The position numbers were made by a program, and so were the translations under genes. Shown here one piece after another: positions 1 through 13,289 of a stretch of DNA of 64,000 nucleotides (the first letter of the stretch is position 1; the number at the start of each line of letters is the position of its first letter). Source of the stretch: Opisthocomus hoazin. Taxonomy: Eukaryota > Chordata > Aves > Opisthocomiformes > Opisthocomidae. Location: the NCBI RefSeq assembly GCF_030867145.1, contig NC_134418.1, forward strand, positions 436,501 through 500,500, read 5' to 3'. The notes under the pieces are model-generated. The model made no database searches. It was not told where the DNA came from and worked only from the letters and a program-made list of their open reading frames with translations.

Positions 1-392
1 AAGGACAGGTGGAGACAGTTTGGGCTGTTCAGCCTGCAGAAGAGAAGGTTCCAGGGAGTCTTTGTTGCAGCCTTCCAGTACTTAAAGGGGGCCTACAGGA
101 AAGACGGGGAGGAACTGTGCACAGAGAGTGCAGTGATAGGCCGAGGGGGAATGGTTTTAAACTGAAAGAGGGTAGATTTAGAGTAGATACTAGCACGAGA
201 TTCTTCACCGTGAAGGTGGTGAGGCCCTGGCCCAGGTTGCCCAGAGAAGCTGTGGCTGCCCCCTCCCTGGCAGGGTTCAAGACCAGGCTGGACAGGGCTG
301 GGAGCAGCCTGGGCTGGTGGAAGGGGTCCCTGCCCATGGCAGGATGGTCTGTAAGGTCCCTTCTGACCCAAACCATTCTGTGATTCTACAAA
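1..392 (+). repeat. CR1 LINE 3' end, 5'-truncated
   Basis: The segment reads as the C-terminal coding tail plus 3' UTR of a CR1 retrotransposon in plus orientation: an 'actgaaagagggtagatttagagtag'-like block, then 'gaggccctggcccaggttgcccagagaag', then a 'ccattctgtgattcta' tail. It may continue past the left edge. It is clearly diverged from the copy at 1150-1388, so the two belong to different subfamilies or ages. Confidence 0.85.
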
Positions 393-1149
393 GGCAGAGG
401 GAAGAAATACTAATCTAAGCAGAATCCAGAAAGATCATCTCCTGGTCCCAAAGTTGGGGTTCACTGCAGACTTCTGCTTCGGCAACAGGAAGGCTGTGAC
501 CAACCAAAGGGTCACTCTGCATTTACCTTATTTCTTATGCTTTCCCAAAGCATCTATTACACCCTGAACTGCTGCCAGAAAGGGTAAGGTAAAGCATAGA
601 GCACAAGTCTGACCAAGGCAACAGGTCTGTTCCGCAACACTGAGCCAGGACTCTCTCCTGATCAGCAGAGACTAAGAGCCTTCCCTGCTGCACGCATTTC
701 TCTGTCATGTGGCAGGGTGCATAAATAAAGCAGGCCATACATAGAAGCATTCCTCCTGTCTTGTGCACTTACATCTTAGTCCCAAGTGGGCTGTTAGAAG
801 AGATGATGTCATTGCTAAAGCAAGAAACTTTAATTACCTTTCCTCCCAGCCAAGAGGAGTGCAGGGACCACTGGTCTGGCACAGATGCTGGAGCATTTTC
901 GTTCCTCGCCATCACTCTCTTTAGTGAAAGCCACTTTGCATGTCCACCACACTCAGCTCCATGGGACGAAGCGGACACAGTTCACTGAGATACAGTGACC
1001 GCAGCGATGGAGATGCACAAATACCCACAGCCGTATGGAAGGGAGAGCCCCAGGGCTCCACTTCTGGGAAGCTGCTCCTCATTGTTTACATCTTGGAGCC
1101 TCACACTGGACTCACGAGCAAGGATTACGGACAGGCAGCCTAGGACCCC
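393..1149. other. Intergenic, no gene seen
   Basis: No open frame here looks like a known protein or carries convincing splice sites. In mammals M1AP lies beyond DOK1 on this side, but I see no M1AP-like exon. Confidence 0.5.
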
Positions 1150-1388
1150 ACTAAGTAGGCACAGGAAGTTCCATCTGAACATGAGGAAGAACTTCTTCCC
1201 TCTGAGGGTGACGGAGCACTGGAACAGGCTGCCCAGGGAGGTTGTGGAGTCTCCTTCTCTGGAGATATTCAAGACCCGCCTGGACAAGATCCTGTGCAGC
1301 CTACTGTAGGTGACCCTGCTTCGGCAGGGGGGTTGGACTAGATGACCCACAGAGGTCCCTTCCAACCCCTACTATTCTGTGATTCTGA
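1150..1388 (+). repeat. CR1 LINE 3' end
   Basis: A plus-oriented CR1 tail containing 'gaggaagaacttcttccctc', 'ggctgcccagggaggttgtg' and 'ggttggactagatgaccc', ending in 'attctgtgattctg'. It is nearly identical to the 3' end of the longer CR1 at 45935-47545, so both belong to one relatively young subfamily. Confidence 0.9.
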
Positions 1389-2590
1389 AGTAATGCCAAG
1401 AGCTCTTCTCTGGAGCAGGCAGGTAGAACTGCTCTTGGGATGACCCGCCTGAACACGAACACAAGCACAGGACCACCCAGCAGCCAACCATGAGCAGCAG
1501 ATGCCTGCTGCTCATGCCTCTCATCTCAGGCAGGAACCACCTCAGCATCCCAGATTCCCAAAGCCCCTCAGGCTTCTTCCCTTCTCCTGCAGCTAAAGGC
1601 CAGTGGGGAAGAAGATCCAGCACAGAACAGCCACAAATTGGTCCTGGCTACAGTTGTGCTGTGTTGTCGCATCACTGAGGCTCCCCTCCTGCAGCTTGGG
1701 CACCAAACAAATGCCCAGTCAGAGCTCACCACCTTGTCACCATCTGGCCAGTCTGGGACCTGAACCTGATCCTCCACACTTCCCCACCAGATTGTGGCTC
1801 CCTAGTTCTGAGCTGGGGCTGCAGAAGTCATGCTTAGTCCCCCGCACAGGTACATCATAGTGCTGCTTGTCACCTGGCCATTTTGCTGCTGTGTGTAAAC
1901 CCGCAGAAGTTGTCAGTAGCCCCATCCAGACTCGGGGACAGCCAATGCCAGGGTGCCTGGTCTAGCCTCACACAGACAGGACATAAAATCTCTCAAAACC
2001 ATTACCAGCGCCAAACAGACAACTTGTTTTTCCCCTGCACAGGTTTCTGCCCAAGGCTGGCCACACAGCAATCACAGCCAAACCCCTGGCCTCAGATCAC
2101 ACAGCAGGGATCACAGTTTTTGCCATTAAAGTCATTGGTATCCAGACTGGGCCATGCCAGGCCTTTCAAGACCAGCTGGAAGTGGGGGGAAATCAGCAGA
2201 GGGATCAGGCTGGGGAAGGAGAGATCCTGTGACTGACCAGTCACTGAGCTGCAGCAGAGCTGGAGCCTGGCCCTGCCCACCTTTACACTCGGAGCAGACC
2301 CACATGTTTTCAGGACTTCACATCGTCTTGTGCCCCCATCACCACATAAAGGTATCTGCAGGTCTGACTCTCATATCCTTTAATCCCCTGGCATCCTCGT
2401 CACAGCTGAATCTGGCACGTGCTTTTCTTCACTGTTTCCTCAGCTCAGCAGCTCTCGCACAGACACAAACGTGCCACCATGTGAACACTGCTCAGCCAAG
2501 CCGCCCTACTCTGCAGCACTGCACCAGCACCTCCCCATCCGTGTGCCTGACAGCCCAGACATGCCACAGGCAAACATTTCATTCTAAGAC
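1389..2590. other. Intergenic downstream of DOK1, nothing recognised
   Basis: About 1.2 kb between the CR1 tail and the inferred 3' end of DOK1. I see no exon, RNA gene or recognised repeat. Confidence 0.5.
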
Positions 2591-2597
2591 ACAGAGA

Positions 2598-2603
2598 TTT
2601 TAA
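2598..2603 (-). terminator. DOK1: Poly(A) signal (ATTAAA) of DOK1
   Basis: Read on the minus strand this is ATTAAA, in an AT-rich patch about 400 bases past the DOK1 stop codon. It is the best candidate signal in the otherwise GC-rich 3' flank and implies a 3' UTR of roughly 0.4 kb. Confidence 0.6.
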
Positions 2604-2999
2604 TATTAAAATAATTTTGTATAAAAATACTTTGGAGATTGATGGCAAAGCAGAGAGCAACACAGCCCTGCGGCCCGGTCAGAGTTGGAGCCAACGCAGC
2701 AGGCACAGGGCAACGCAGCCAGCCCCACTGCAGACCAGGAGGCAGCAGCGGACCCAGCTCCAGAGTGGGGAAAGCATGCTGGCATCTGCGCCAGCCACAG
2801 CTCTCTTGCTCTCGCTGTCAAAAAGGCCTCCAGGGAAGCGCAGCACCTCAGCACTGGTGAGTAAGAGGGGCTCTGCCTGAGCCAGAAGAGTCCCCTGCCC
2901 CACGCCACCCTCGGGACCATGCAGAAGTGCAGCTGGCACTGCTCACGAACGGGCCCAGGCCCCCCAGTCCCTCCTGGGCCGGTGCAGAAGAGCAGCACG

Positions 3000-5900
3000 C
3001 TAGATCTCTCCTAAGTCCTCATAGACAGGCGACAAGCTGCACTCATCCACAGACTGCTCCTTCTTCTGGACATGCTGGGGCTTCACCACCTGGCTGTACA
3101 GCAGCTCCACGTTGTTGTTATTGCTGCTGTTGAGGCCAGGTTTGATGACCGCCTTCTCAGGAGCAGGGTTCCCCCGCCGCCTGCCAGGGTCCGCACTCCT
3201 TTCGCCACTTTTAGCGATGAAGGGCGCCGGGGGCTTGGGGGCCGGCACCGGCTTGGGACCCTTTGCCTTGGCCTGGAAGGCAGGTACCGAGTAGTCGTCA
3301 GTGATGGGGTTGTAGGGATACTCGTAGCCGCCCCTGCCATCATGGCCCTGGGTACGCCAGGCCTCGCCCGCGGGCCGCGCTTCATCGTAGATGCAGGTGG
3401 GGGCGGGCAGCAAGCGGGGAGCACGACCCTCAGGCTCGTCATAGATGTGCTCCCTCTGCCCAGGCACTGCAGGGGCCTGGCTGCGTCCCTCAGCCCGGAC
3501 CTGCTCATACGTGCCCGAGTACAGCGGCGCCGGCAGCCGGAGCTTCATCTCATCCGTGGCACCGCTGGGCACCTTGGACCCGCTCACGGGCTTGCTGTCA
3601 ATGGGGTCCGAGTACAGCGGGTCCAGCCAGGGCCGGAAGCCCTTCACCGAGTCCAGGGGCTCCGAGTACACGCTGGATGGGTCCTCGGCTGGCAGCACAG
3701 CATGGGGCACCTTAGGCAGAGGGGAGCGTGGGGGTGTGCTGGGGACCGCAGGCTTGGCCTGTGGCACAGGGAGCTCTGGCAGAGTCCGGGTCTTCAGCAG
3801 AGACGCGGTGTCTCGCTCCTCTGCCGCCGCACTGGGCCGGGGTGTCAGCCCTGCTTTGGGTGCCAGGGTGTCATCCCCCTCTGCAGGCAGCTCCAGGCTC
3901 AGGGAGTCAGCCAGGGCCTGGCGCATCAGCACCACGCTGGGGCTGTCCGAATCCAGCGAGTCACAGCTTTGCCGGTTCTCCTCCACTTGCGCTTTCTGCT
4001 CCCGGATGGAGGCTTCCACTAGGCGGAAGATCTCATTGCCCTGCTTGGTCTCGAAGGTGAAGTTCCCTGGGCCGGAGTCGCAGCGCCTGCCAGCTTCGAA
4101 GGAGAACATCACCTGCAGGGGAAGCAGAAGGGTCGCATCCTGCCCAGCACCCACTGGCCCAGCGCACTGCGCAGGCTGTGCTGCCTGCTAAAGGGCATGT
4201 GGCTGCAGCGCTCGTTCTGCACACCCTGCAAGAGGGACTTCATTGAACACCCTGCTCCTCCCCACAGCAAGGGCCACAGCTCAGCAAGCACCTCAGGGGG
4301 ACAGTGCCCTCCGCGGCTGCACAGCACCTGGGCTGGGGGAGGCCATGCTGTCCAGCAGCCCAGAACAAGCTGTGAAACTTGAAGTGGGATGCACACATGA
4401 GGGGACATCACTGCGAGATGCCCCAGGGCCACAGCTGCGGGTCCTGCTGAAGACCTGCAGCCTTACCTGAGCAATTCCAGCAGGGTCAACTACTGGCACC
4501 AGACAGTGTACGAAATAACACGCAGTTAGCACCAAGAATGGAGCAGGGTGAGAAGATGAGTGACAGTTCAGCAGGGGAAACTGTTACGAGCATCTCAGGT
4601 AAGTCAGCATTAGTCAGGCAGAAGGGAAGCGATCCAGAGGCGAGAAATACAAGACAGAGGCACCACGGCTTTCCACAGGAGAAAGGCCAGAAGCAGCAGC
4701 TTGGCTACCAACAGTAAGCAAAGCATTTGCCTTACCAGCATTACTCTGTTAATGGTATAAAGTTCTTTAAAGGGAAGTCTTGCACCAAGGCTGTGTTCCT
4801 CAGGCCTGAACACACACTCGTGCGCAGGTTCCCACCAGCAGATGCCCACACCCTTCCTGAACCTCAGTCCCTGAATCCAGGTGAGATTTTCTGCCTCACT
4901 GGTGCTCTCTCACATGCAGCATCAGCCTCTTGGGTTGCTGCAAAAACCTGAGGCCAGACTTCCTTCTGTGGGTCAATGCTGCCAAACACAAGCACAGCCA
5001 ACCCGACACCGCTCAGCGACCTGTGGGTGCAGCTGCCTCCTCCTCACACCATGTGGCTCTTGTCCTGCCCCTGGCACAGACCCTGCAGACTAGCCAGATG
5101 TCTCCCCAAGAGCAGCTCAAGTTTCCACTTCTGTTCTGGTAAAGTGCTGCAGAAAGCACCATCAGCAAACTGTAGCCAACACCGTCAGTTCTATAAACAG
5201 CCCTGGGGAGACCACTTCCTCCCCATCCAGAGCGGCAGGTACTTCTTGCACTCAGGGCAGCAGCCAGACAGATCGGGCACCTGCTGCTGGAGGACACTGG
5301 AGAGGGGGCAGACCTGCACAGGTCAGCCAGGCTAAGAGCAGTACGCCCCATAAGGTGAATGAATCTAGAGTCACTGATGTCTCAAACAGCCCCTCCTGCT
5401 CTGGCCGCCGTCCTTCGGGAGGGATGGACTTATTCCAGGGCAGAGCCAGGACTGCAGGGAGCCAAGGTCCCCAGAGGCTGGGGAGAGCTTGTGCACAGCA
5501 AGGAAGGACAGGCCTGCCCATGGCATGGGCTGGGGAGCACTGGGATGGAGAATGGAGGCAAGCCAGCTGCAGGGAGGCAAGCCAGCTGCAGGGATGGCCG
5601 GCTGCAGGTATGGCAGGGGCTGCAACGGCCCCAGTGGGAGTGGGGCAAGGACCACACTGAGAGGGCCTCTGTACAGCCATGCCCTCAGCGGGGATGGGTG
5701 TCCTGCCAGCCCATGCTCCTGCGCAGCGACACAAGCAGCAGCCAGGGACAGAGAGGATCATATTTGCCCCTGGGACCCTGCTGCGGTCACCAAGGGCTGT
5801 AGCAGTTCTGGCATTTGGCAGGGCCAACTGCATGGCTGCCACAGGCTGGTCGGGCACATCAGCTCCTTCCCCTTCAGCCAGGGAAAGACCGTGGGGGAAC

Positions 5901-8900
5901 AGGACCCAGGGCATGCAGGCCCCCCCCGCCCCACACCTTGTCCCGGCCGTATCTCCGGAGAAGCCGATAGGGCCAGACATAGAGGATGGCATTTGTCTGT
6001 GGGTCCTTCAGGATGAGGCTATCCCGCTCAGCCTTGAGCACGTAGGTGCCGCGCAGCTCGCACCGCTCCGCAGCCTCCGTCCGCTGCACCGTCACCCAGA
6101 AGGCATTCACTGCGGGGACAGGGATGCTCAGGGGAGAGCGCAGGAAGCCATGTCCCCAGTTCCAGGCGAGGCCTCGCCCTGCCACCGGAGTCCCAGCCGT
6201 GGGGCAGCAGCAGGACAGGCCCCGCAGAAGGTGGCCCGAAATCAGGGCAGCAGCAGGACCCACCTTCGTCTCTTGAGTAGTAAATGGAGTTCACGGCCAT
6301 CTCCAGGGCCGGCGTCTCCTCGCTGCCCTCTTTGCTTCGCCGGGCCACCACGCCAGCATCGCTGGGGCCGTTTCCCTGACAAGGAGAGCAGATCAGCCCC
6401 AGACTCTGCTTCCCACATCAGCCCCTGGGTCCCCCTGCACCCACTGCCACCCAGCCCCCAATTGCCTGGGCCCTGCCATCCTCCCCAAGGGGCCTAGCCG
6501 AGCCCCACACAGCTTGGCCATCCTGCAGCCATATCAAGCCCTCCCCAGCCCAGAGCCAGCGACAGACCCCAGGCCTCCCACCCCAACCCAACATGAACAC
6601 AGATGAACAGGGCCAGGCAGCACAGGAGGGTCTTCCCTGGAGCTCCTAGGGCCCAGCTGGGCTGTGCATTGGACCGGGTGCAGAAAAAGGCAGTTACTCC
6701 CATGAGCCCTACCCTCCAGACCCTGCCCCCTGTGCAGCACAAGCCAGCACTGGGGCATGGTCTCCTGCAGGGCAGCACCTGGGGGTCCCATGTGCCAGCT
6801 CCACTGCTGCTCCTCTGACCGCTACAGCATGGCCATGCAGGTGCCCTGGTGCCAAGACAGAGAACAGCTCTGCTTCCTCACTGATGTGCTCCAGCGCAGG
6901 ACATGCCAGCGCCCAAAGCATCACACGGGCGCAGGCACACTCTCCCGGCAGTGTGAGCAAGGGAGGGAGCTGATGAGATGACCCAGTAACGCAAAGGTCT
7001 GCGTCCTGCTTCTGTACAGGCAGCAAGGCGGTGCCAGTATCAGTGCACAGCCCGCAGAAAGGAAGCAAGCACTTCTATTTTAGCGCATGCAGAACTGAAA
7101 GTGCAGCGCACACACTCTGTCAGCAACCATGTCCCTGCAGCAGGGTCTCCCAAGGGCCTGCGTGGGGGATGCACCCTTGGTGCTACCACCAAATAGCAAA
7201 GATCCTCCTCCAGGGAAGCCCCACGCAAATCAAAGGCTCACAGATGCCCTGTAAGAGCTGCTTCAGCAGACTCTGCACTGCTGCATGAAGGTCCTTATCT
7301 GGACAGGAGCTGAAAGCTGTTTCTCAGGGTCACGTGAGATGGGGTTGCAGCAGAGTGTATGTCTTGCAGAAGGCAAGCTGTCACAGTTTCAGTTTAAAAC
7401 CCAGCCACGTGAGCTTCCGAACAAGAGGCAAGGCCCAAAAAGGGCCACCAGGCCCTCTTGTTTGGCTCATAAATAGGATGTGGACTGCTAACAACCTAGT
7501 ATCCTTAGAGCTGATAGCAGCAGCTCCTGCTCAGCTAAAGCATCTAATGCAGCAGGGTTCCAGCCTGGGACTGGGAAGTCAAGGGCCAGCCAATTTGCCA
7601 GAGCCTTTTAGGGATCTGTTTGACTGCACTTTCCCTCATATCAAAAGAAAAAGAAATTCTGTTCTGAATTCCAAACAATCTCTGGCCCCAGTTCCCAAGC
7701 TACTAGACCCCGCTTAACTCTCTGGCCAGCAACAAACATGACACAGAATCATGCCCTCTATGTGGATGACCAGAAATCACAACTGCGGATCTTCAGCTTT
7801 TTGCACAGAGGCCATGGGCAGCTCCTGTGCGTCTTTCTCCAGGCCAGGTCTTTCTAGAGCACATGCCATCCTTGCAGCTTTTTTCCCATCACTTCCTAAA
7901 CTGTCAGCTTGCTTCTGGACCTCAACCACACAACTAAAAGCTACCCTGTGAAGGAAGGAATGAGCACACTGCTGCCCCGAGCAGATAGTCCCCTGCCTCG
8001 CCACCACCCCACACCACCTTAAAGGTGCACGCTGTGTCCCTAGCTCAGCCCTGCAAGCCATTTCCAGGACAAAGGTTGCAACATTGTCTGCACCAACCAG
8101 ACAGGGGCATGGACATGGAGTAATTTCCAGTATCACACCAGTGCCTCCTGCACTGGTCAGCAGGGCACTTGCTGCACAGACACATTTGGCTGACAGTGGA
8201 CTGCAGGGAGACACAAGCAGGGACAAAAAAAGGCTGAAAGTAAATCACACTCGGCAAACACCCAGGTCCTTGTGGGAAGATCCTGGGATTACCAGGGGTG
8301 CAGCCAAGAATCCTGCAAAACAGCTCTGCCCAGCGCTCAAAGCCTGGAATTGACTAAAGCGCAGCCCAAGGCTTGTGGACATCTCCCAGGAAGGCAGAAC
8401 AGGGACTTGGGAGGCAGGGCAGGCGTGGGCTGCTCTCACAGAGTGCCATGGACGACTGCACTTGTAGGCCAGCCACTGTCTAACCTGCTTTCACAGGGAG
8501 ACCACCAGCTTCAGGGAAGGCTGCAGAGCTGCTATGGGGGCGCAGGCAGAGTACGGGGAAGCCAGGGGGCTGTGCCGCAGGCCCAGCACTGAAGGGGTGT
8601 TCCCAGCAGCAGGCAGGAGCAAGCCCCGAGGCTGGGCAAGGGGGTGCAGTGGCCCTGCAGCCGCTGGCGCTGCCGCCCAGGAGCCAGCCAGGTCCCGGAG
8701 CCAGGCACTGCAATGCTCTCGGGGCTTCGCTCTCACTGTTGCTGCAGCAGGAAAGGCTCCTCAGCCATCACCCGGCCGCCACCAGACCTCTGGAGGGGCG
8801 AGGACAGGCTCCACATGGGGAGCAAGAGCCTTATTTGAAATTTGGAGCTGCAACTAAGAATTGCTGCAACTAAGAATTACGGACAGCATGCCAAGGAGTC

Positions 8901-10093
8901 CCGTAACCCACCCGGCTGCTGGCACAGTGGGAGCTGTTGAGAGGGGACCGGACTCCCAGGGACCACTCATGCGTGCCTCAGTGTCTCAACCTTTCCAGGC
9001 CCTCCCACTGCGTAGGAAGAAGTTGCACACCCCCCTCCCGCCATGCTCTGATGGCCAGGCCCCCCTCCCCAGTGCAGCCTGCCTGCAGCCGCCCTCCTCC
9101 CCAGGGACAGCCGTGCCCAGGCCCTGGCACGGTCGCCAGGCCCTGGCACGGTGCCCAGCATGCCCCTCTTCTCGCCCTGGGGCTCACCGGGAAGGCGATC
9201 TCGCACAGCTTCGCCACCCACTCTTCACTCTGCTGCTTGTCAGCCGCGAAGAGGTAGCTCCTGTCGCTGGTCTCCAGGCGGAAGACGGCCGTGCCAGCCC
9301 GCGGGCCGCTCTCAGCCACGGGGCCCACGCTGGTGCAGTCAGCCAGCCGCACCACCGTCTTGTCCAGGCGCTTGGTGGCCAGCCGCTCGGGCCGCGCTGC
9401 CGGCTCCTTGCACTCGAAGAACTCCAGGCGGGCCACGCCGTGCTGGCTGGCCGGGTACAGCACGAACCAGCTCCGCTTCCACCTCTGCAAGGCACCGGGC
9501 TTGCACCGCGCCGGGGCCGGGGCCCGGGCCCGGGCCGGGCAGCGACGGGGCGCAGGGAGCGCTCCCGCGGGGGCACCCGGGACGCTCGGCGGGACGCGGC
9601 AGCCGGGCCTGCAGCTCACCGGGGGTGCACCCCCACCCCTCCCCGCCCGTGCGCCCCGCCCCGCCCCGCGGCCGCGCAGACCGGCCCCGACCGCGCCCGC
9701 CGGCACCCCCGCGCCCGGACGGCCACGCGGGGCCGAGTCCCGGCGGGGAGGGGCTGGCGCGGGACCCCTCGGCCGCCGCCGGGCCGGTCACGGGGCCGGG
9801 GCTAGCGACCGACAAAGCCGCGGCCCCACTTCCCCAATCCCCGGGCGGCGCCCGAGGCCCGGCAGAGCTCCCGGTCGGGGCGGCAGCGGGGACGGCGGGC
9901 CCGGCCCGGGCGGCGGCACGGGGACCGCCCGGCCCCCGGGAGGGAGGAAGAGAGGCCGCCCGGCCCGGCCCGGCGCGCGGTCCCGACCCCCGCCCGCCCC
10001 GCGGAGAGGCGCGTGCCGGCGGCCGCCCACCTTGGTGCCGAACTTGTGGCTGTGCTGCACGAGAAGCGACCCCTCCTTGGCCGGCGGGTCCAT
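3000..10093 (-). CDS. DOK1: DOK1, docking protein 1 (PH-PTB adaptor)
   Basis: Adaptor that is tyrosine-phosphorylated downstream of receptor and cytoplasmic kinases and recruits RasGAP and NCK to damp Ras/MAPK signalling at the inner plasma membrane. Minus-strand coding exons with clean GT-AG sites: 10031-10093, 9188-9484, 6264-6375, 5937-6109 and 3000-4112, together 585 codons plus stop (human DOK1 is 481). The PH domain (about residues 4-120) contains RWKRSWFVLYPAS and GVARLEFFE. The IRS-type PTB domain (about 155-265) contains FWVTVQRTEAAERC, LLRRYGRDK and MFSFEAGRRC. The last exon encodes the Tyr-rich tail with VYSEPLD, LYSDPID, IYDEPEG, IYDEA, TDDYSVP and LYSQV; IYDEPEG and TDDYxVP match the human RasGAP- and NCK-type sites. 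The start MDPPAKEGSLL aligns with the human start and sits in a CpG island. Introns hold no other gene. Confidence 0.95.
5554..5607. repeat. Short tandem repeat, 19-bp unit
   Basis: Two perfect copies of 'ggaggcaagccagctgcag' followed by a third decayed copy, in the DOK1 intron between the last two coding exons. No function is suggested. Confidence 0.8.
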
Positions 10094-10240
10094 CCCGCGC
10101 CGCGACACCGCGACACCCGCGACACGCCGCGCGCTTCCGCCCGCCGCCGCCCGCGCCACCGGGGGGCGGGGCCGGGGCGGTGCTGGGGACGCACGTGTCG
10201 GGGGTGAGGGGGAGGAGGACTCTGCGCGCGCGTGGCGGGG
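9400..10240 (-). promoter_or_regulatory. DOK1: CpG island over DOK1 exon 1
   Basis: Dense CpG, GC-box-like runs and no obvious TATA box, covering the 5' end of coding exon 2, all of intron 1, exon 1 (10031-10093) and about 150 bases upstream. It is the expected promoter for the minus-strand DOK1 transcript. The exact start site cannot be read. Confidence 0.8.
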
Positions 10241-13200
10241 AGTGGGGTGCGGGGGTGGGTGTATGTGCGCGCGCGCGTGAGTTCATATGTGTGCCTACCA
10301 CGGGCTGGGCACGTGCGCTCGGTGCGGCGCGCCCAGGCCTCGCGCTCGGGCGTGGCCTCCCCCTCCGGGGTCCCGGGGGTCCCTCGGGTCTCGCGGTGGG
10401 GCTGCTCGTGGCCTGGGCACGTGGCCCGCGACGCCGCTGGGGGGGGGGGGGTGGTGCATGGAGGCACCGCCCGTGCTCGGGGCGAGGCGGGGAGACGGAC
10501 CGTCCCCACCCCAGAGCCCTCTGCGCGGGGCTGCCTCACACCGACCCGCAGCTGCGGGAGGGCGGCTAGCGGCCACTGCGCCCCGACGGAGCAGGGAGAG
10601 CTGTCGCCGCTCGGGGAAGGAGCTGGCCCGTGGCATGGCTGGCTCCACTCTGCCGTGCTGCCCGTGTCCCACGGGAGAGGTCTCGGCTTCCAGACCTGGC
10701 AGAGGATGTGTCCCACACTGTCCTGAGGCCGGGGAGGAGATGGAGCCTTGGCCCGACCCCTGCCACCCCTTCCCCAGGCCTGGGGGCCTTCCCGCCCTGC
10801 AGCTATCACACCTCTGATGGCAGCTGCTGAGCGAGGTCAATCTGGGAGCCACAGCCCGTGACCAGAAACCACAAGGCGCCCTGGGAGGTGGGTGTCTGGG
10901 GCCATCACCCCCAGGACAGCACAGTCCTTGCCCCACGCACTGGCACAGTTACGTGAGTGCCACAGGGGACGAACGGCTGCAGCGGGAGGTCTGAAGTGAT
11001 GATCTGACTGGCCTAACACCCTGAGGACTGGCCTGTGAATTACCAGGTGTGGCTTGTCGAGAGAGAGCAAACAGAAGAGGAAGAGGTTGCTGGGCATACC
11101 CTTGCTATGGACCAGCTCTGACCACTGAAAGGCAGGGTCCAGACTGTCCTGGCCCCCTCCCTGAAGGAGCCTCCTGTGTATCCCCCACGGCTAGGCATCC
11201 TTTAGGACTGCCTGCACCAGGGCATGGCTGCCCCACAGACTGGGGCTGCGATGACTTCAGGCTGGGAAATGCAGGAAAGCCCAAGGGAGGCTTTCCCTGA
11301 CCCGACTCTTGACAAAAAGAGAGGAAGTGCTCGGGGGTGTTGAAGTGGAGAGCAACTTCAAAGTGCCTTTTGGAGAAAATATAAGGCATTCGGGGAGGGG
11401 GAGATCAGCTCCAACAAAATGCATTCAGAAAACCTGGCACGGCTCTAGTGAAGCAATAGAGCACAACAGAAGCCATCCCAGTGGGAAGGAAGGGGCTCAT
11501 AGTTCAGATAATGACCTGAAACTTCAGAAGGAAGGGTATAAAAGTAAAAACTAGGTGAAAAAATCAGAGAAACAGAAAAAAAATAACAAAAAATCAGGGA
11601 AGCCAAAGTATGAGATGAATTATAAGTAGCAAGAAACATGCAGTATTGCAAGAAAACTTTCAGAAAGGAAGGTGTCAGTCAGAGGATGCTGAGCAGCCTG
11701 TGTGTAGCCCACCCTGCTGAGACTGGGAGGGACAGCAGAAGGTGCCAGGGACCCAAGCGTTCAGTGGCTTCTTCCCTTCTGCCCTCACCTGCGACTGCAG
11801 GATTAACACCACTGACATGAATTACAGAGGTGTATGTTCATGCTAGGTAAGGGAAAATGTGATCAGATTGGCTGGAGTGAAGATAAGTGAGGGTAACATT
11901 GAGAACTGGTAGAGGATGGATGAGGTTTCAAGGAACAGGAAAAATGAGTGACACAGTGTCTGTCTTTGGCAGGAGAAAAAAAAAGGAACTGAAGAGTTAG
12001 AGGCCACTTAGCTCAACTTCAAAGTCCAAGAAAAACATGGAACAAATAGTCAAGTGGTCCCAGAGGTGACAAGGAAGGGGAAGAAGGACAGCAAACACCC
12101 ATATTTGCACAGCCCTGCCTAACTTCCTTCTCTGACAGTGTTTGTGAACAGAGTAATGTCATCCACATTGGCAACCTTGCTGTGTCCCTGGGCACAGAGG
12201 CCGCTCCAGGGGCACTGGGCAGCTCCCAGCACTGTCCCTGCCATGGCTGGCCGCTCCAGTCTGCCCCAACAGCCTTCTCCAGGGCCAGGCTTGAACTTGG
12301 CATTCCCCAGCAGCAGAACTCAGCTGGGGCTGGGGCAGGCCATGAGGCAAAGAGCAAGCATGAGCATGGCTTGTGCCCAGCAAGTCCCAGCAGTTGCTCC
12401 CTGCACATCAATAACCCAGCCTGGTAGGGCCCAGCTGGCTCTCCCACAGCGTCACTGTCTGTCCTGCACCCTGCATCCAGTTTTTGTTGCTATATGTGAA
12501 CCTGGTTATGAGACCACTGTTCAGCGGCTGAGGCTTTAAGTGCTCTAGGCTCTTCTTGCTTTGTGCAGCCTCCTCCATGCCGTACTGGTGAGCTTTGGGC
12601 AGACCTCACTAACCTGCAGTGCACTCTGTTGGCCTCTTCCATGCCAGGTCACTGCTGGTCAGTCACTCCTGGGCTCCTTGCTGCTTTGATGGCCCAGACA
12701 CTGTGACTTGGCTTCCTAGAACTACATTAACTTGCAAAGGGAAGAGGGAGATGCTACAGATGCTGATTTTTCTAGGCCTCTGATGCCCATTTCTCCTGTG
12801 CAAGCCCATGCCTGTGGGTTAGATGAAACGCCTGCAGGTGGTGACAGCTGCTGGGATGGCACTTGGCAGTGCCTCGCTGCAGGAGAAGCACACCTCTGCT
12901 CTCTCCTGGCTCCATCCCTCATTCTTGCATGGTGACAAAGTTGTGTACTTGCTCTCTGGGTTATGATGCCATTTGGCTTGGGAAGGCTGCAAGGGATGCT
13001 GCAGAACACAGGTCCAACTTACAATGAGACTGACAAACAGGAAAAGCAGTCAGGAAAAGAGCAGAGCAATTCAGTGACGTCAAACACACAGTCTTGCATG
13101 TGGTCAGGTACCAGCGACTGTGCAGCTGCAGGACAGGGAACTAATGACGTGGCAGCGCTTCTGCAAACCAGAACCTGTGGGATGGAGAGGATCACGAGCC

Positions 13201-13289
13201 AAACATGTGTCAACAGGTCAGACCAATGTGACAGCAGGCAAACGGCAGCCTGGCACATGCAAGCGGGTGAAGCAGTTCTTATCTCACAC
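10241..13289. other. Intergenic DOK1 / OGA-like
   Basis: Roughly 3 kb between two divergent CpG-island promoters. It includes a TG/GC-alternating patch near 10265-10280, a G-run near 10440-10451 and an A-rich stretch near 11500-11600. No coding exon is recognised. Confidence 0.5.
11940..12060 (+). repeat. Possible decayed LINE reverse-transcriptase fragment
   Basis: A stretch around 'gaggccacttagctcaactt' and 'catggaacaaatagtcaag' resembles the CR1 segment encoding [16 protein letters not shown]. It is short and heavily diverged, so this is a weak call. Confidence 0.3.

Noticed and set aside
1-2590. M1AP exons, expected beside DOK1 from human gene order
   Set aside because: No M1AP-like coding segment found; the gene may lie further left, outside the window, or elsewhere.
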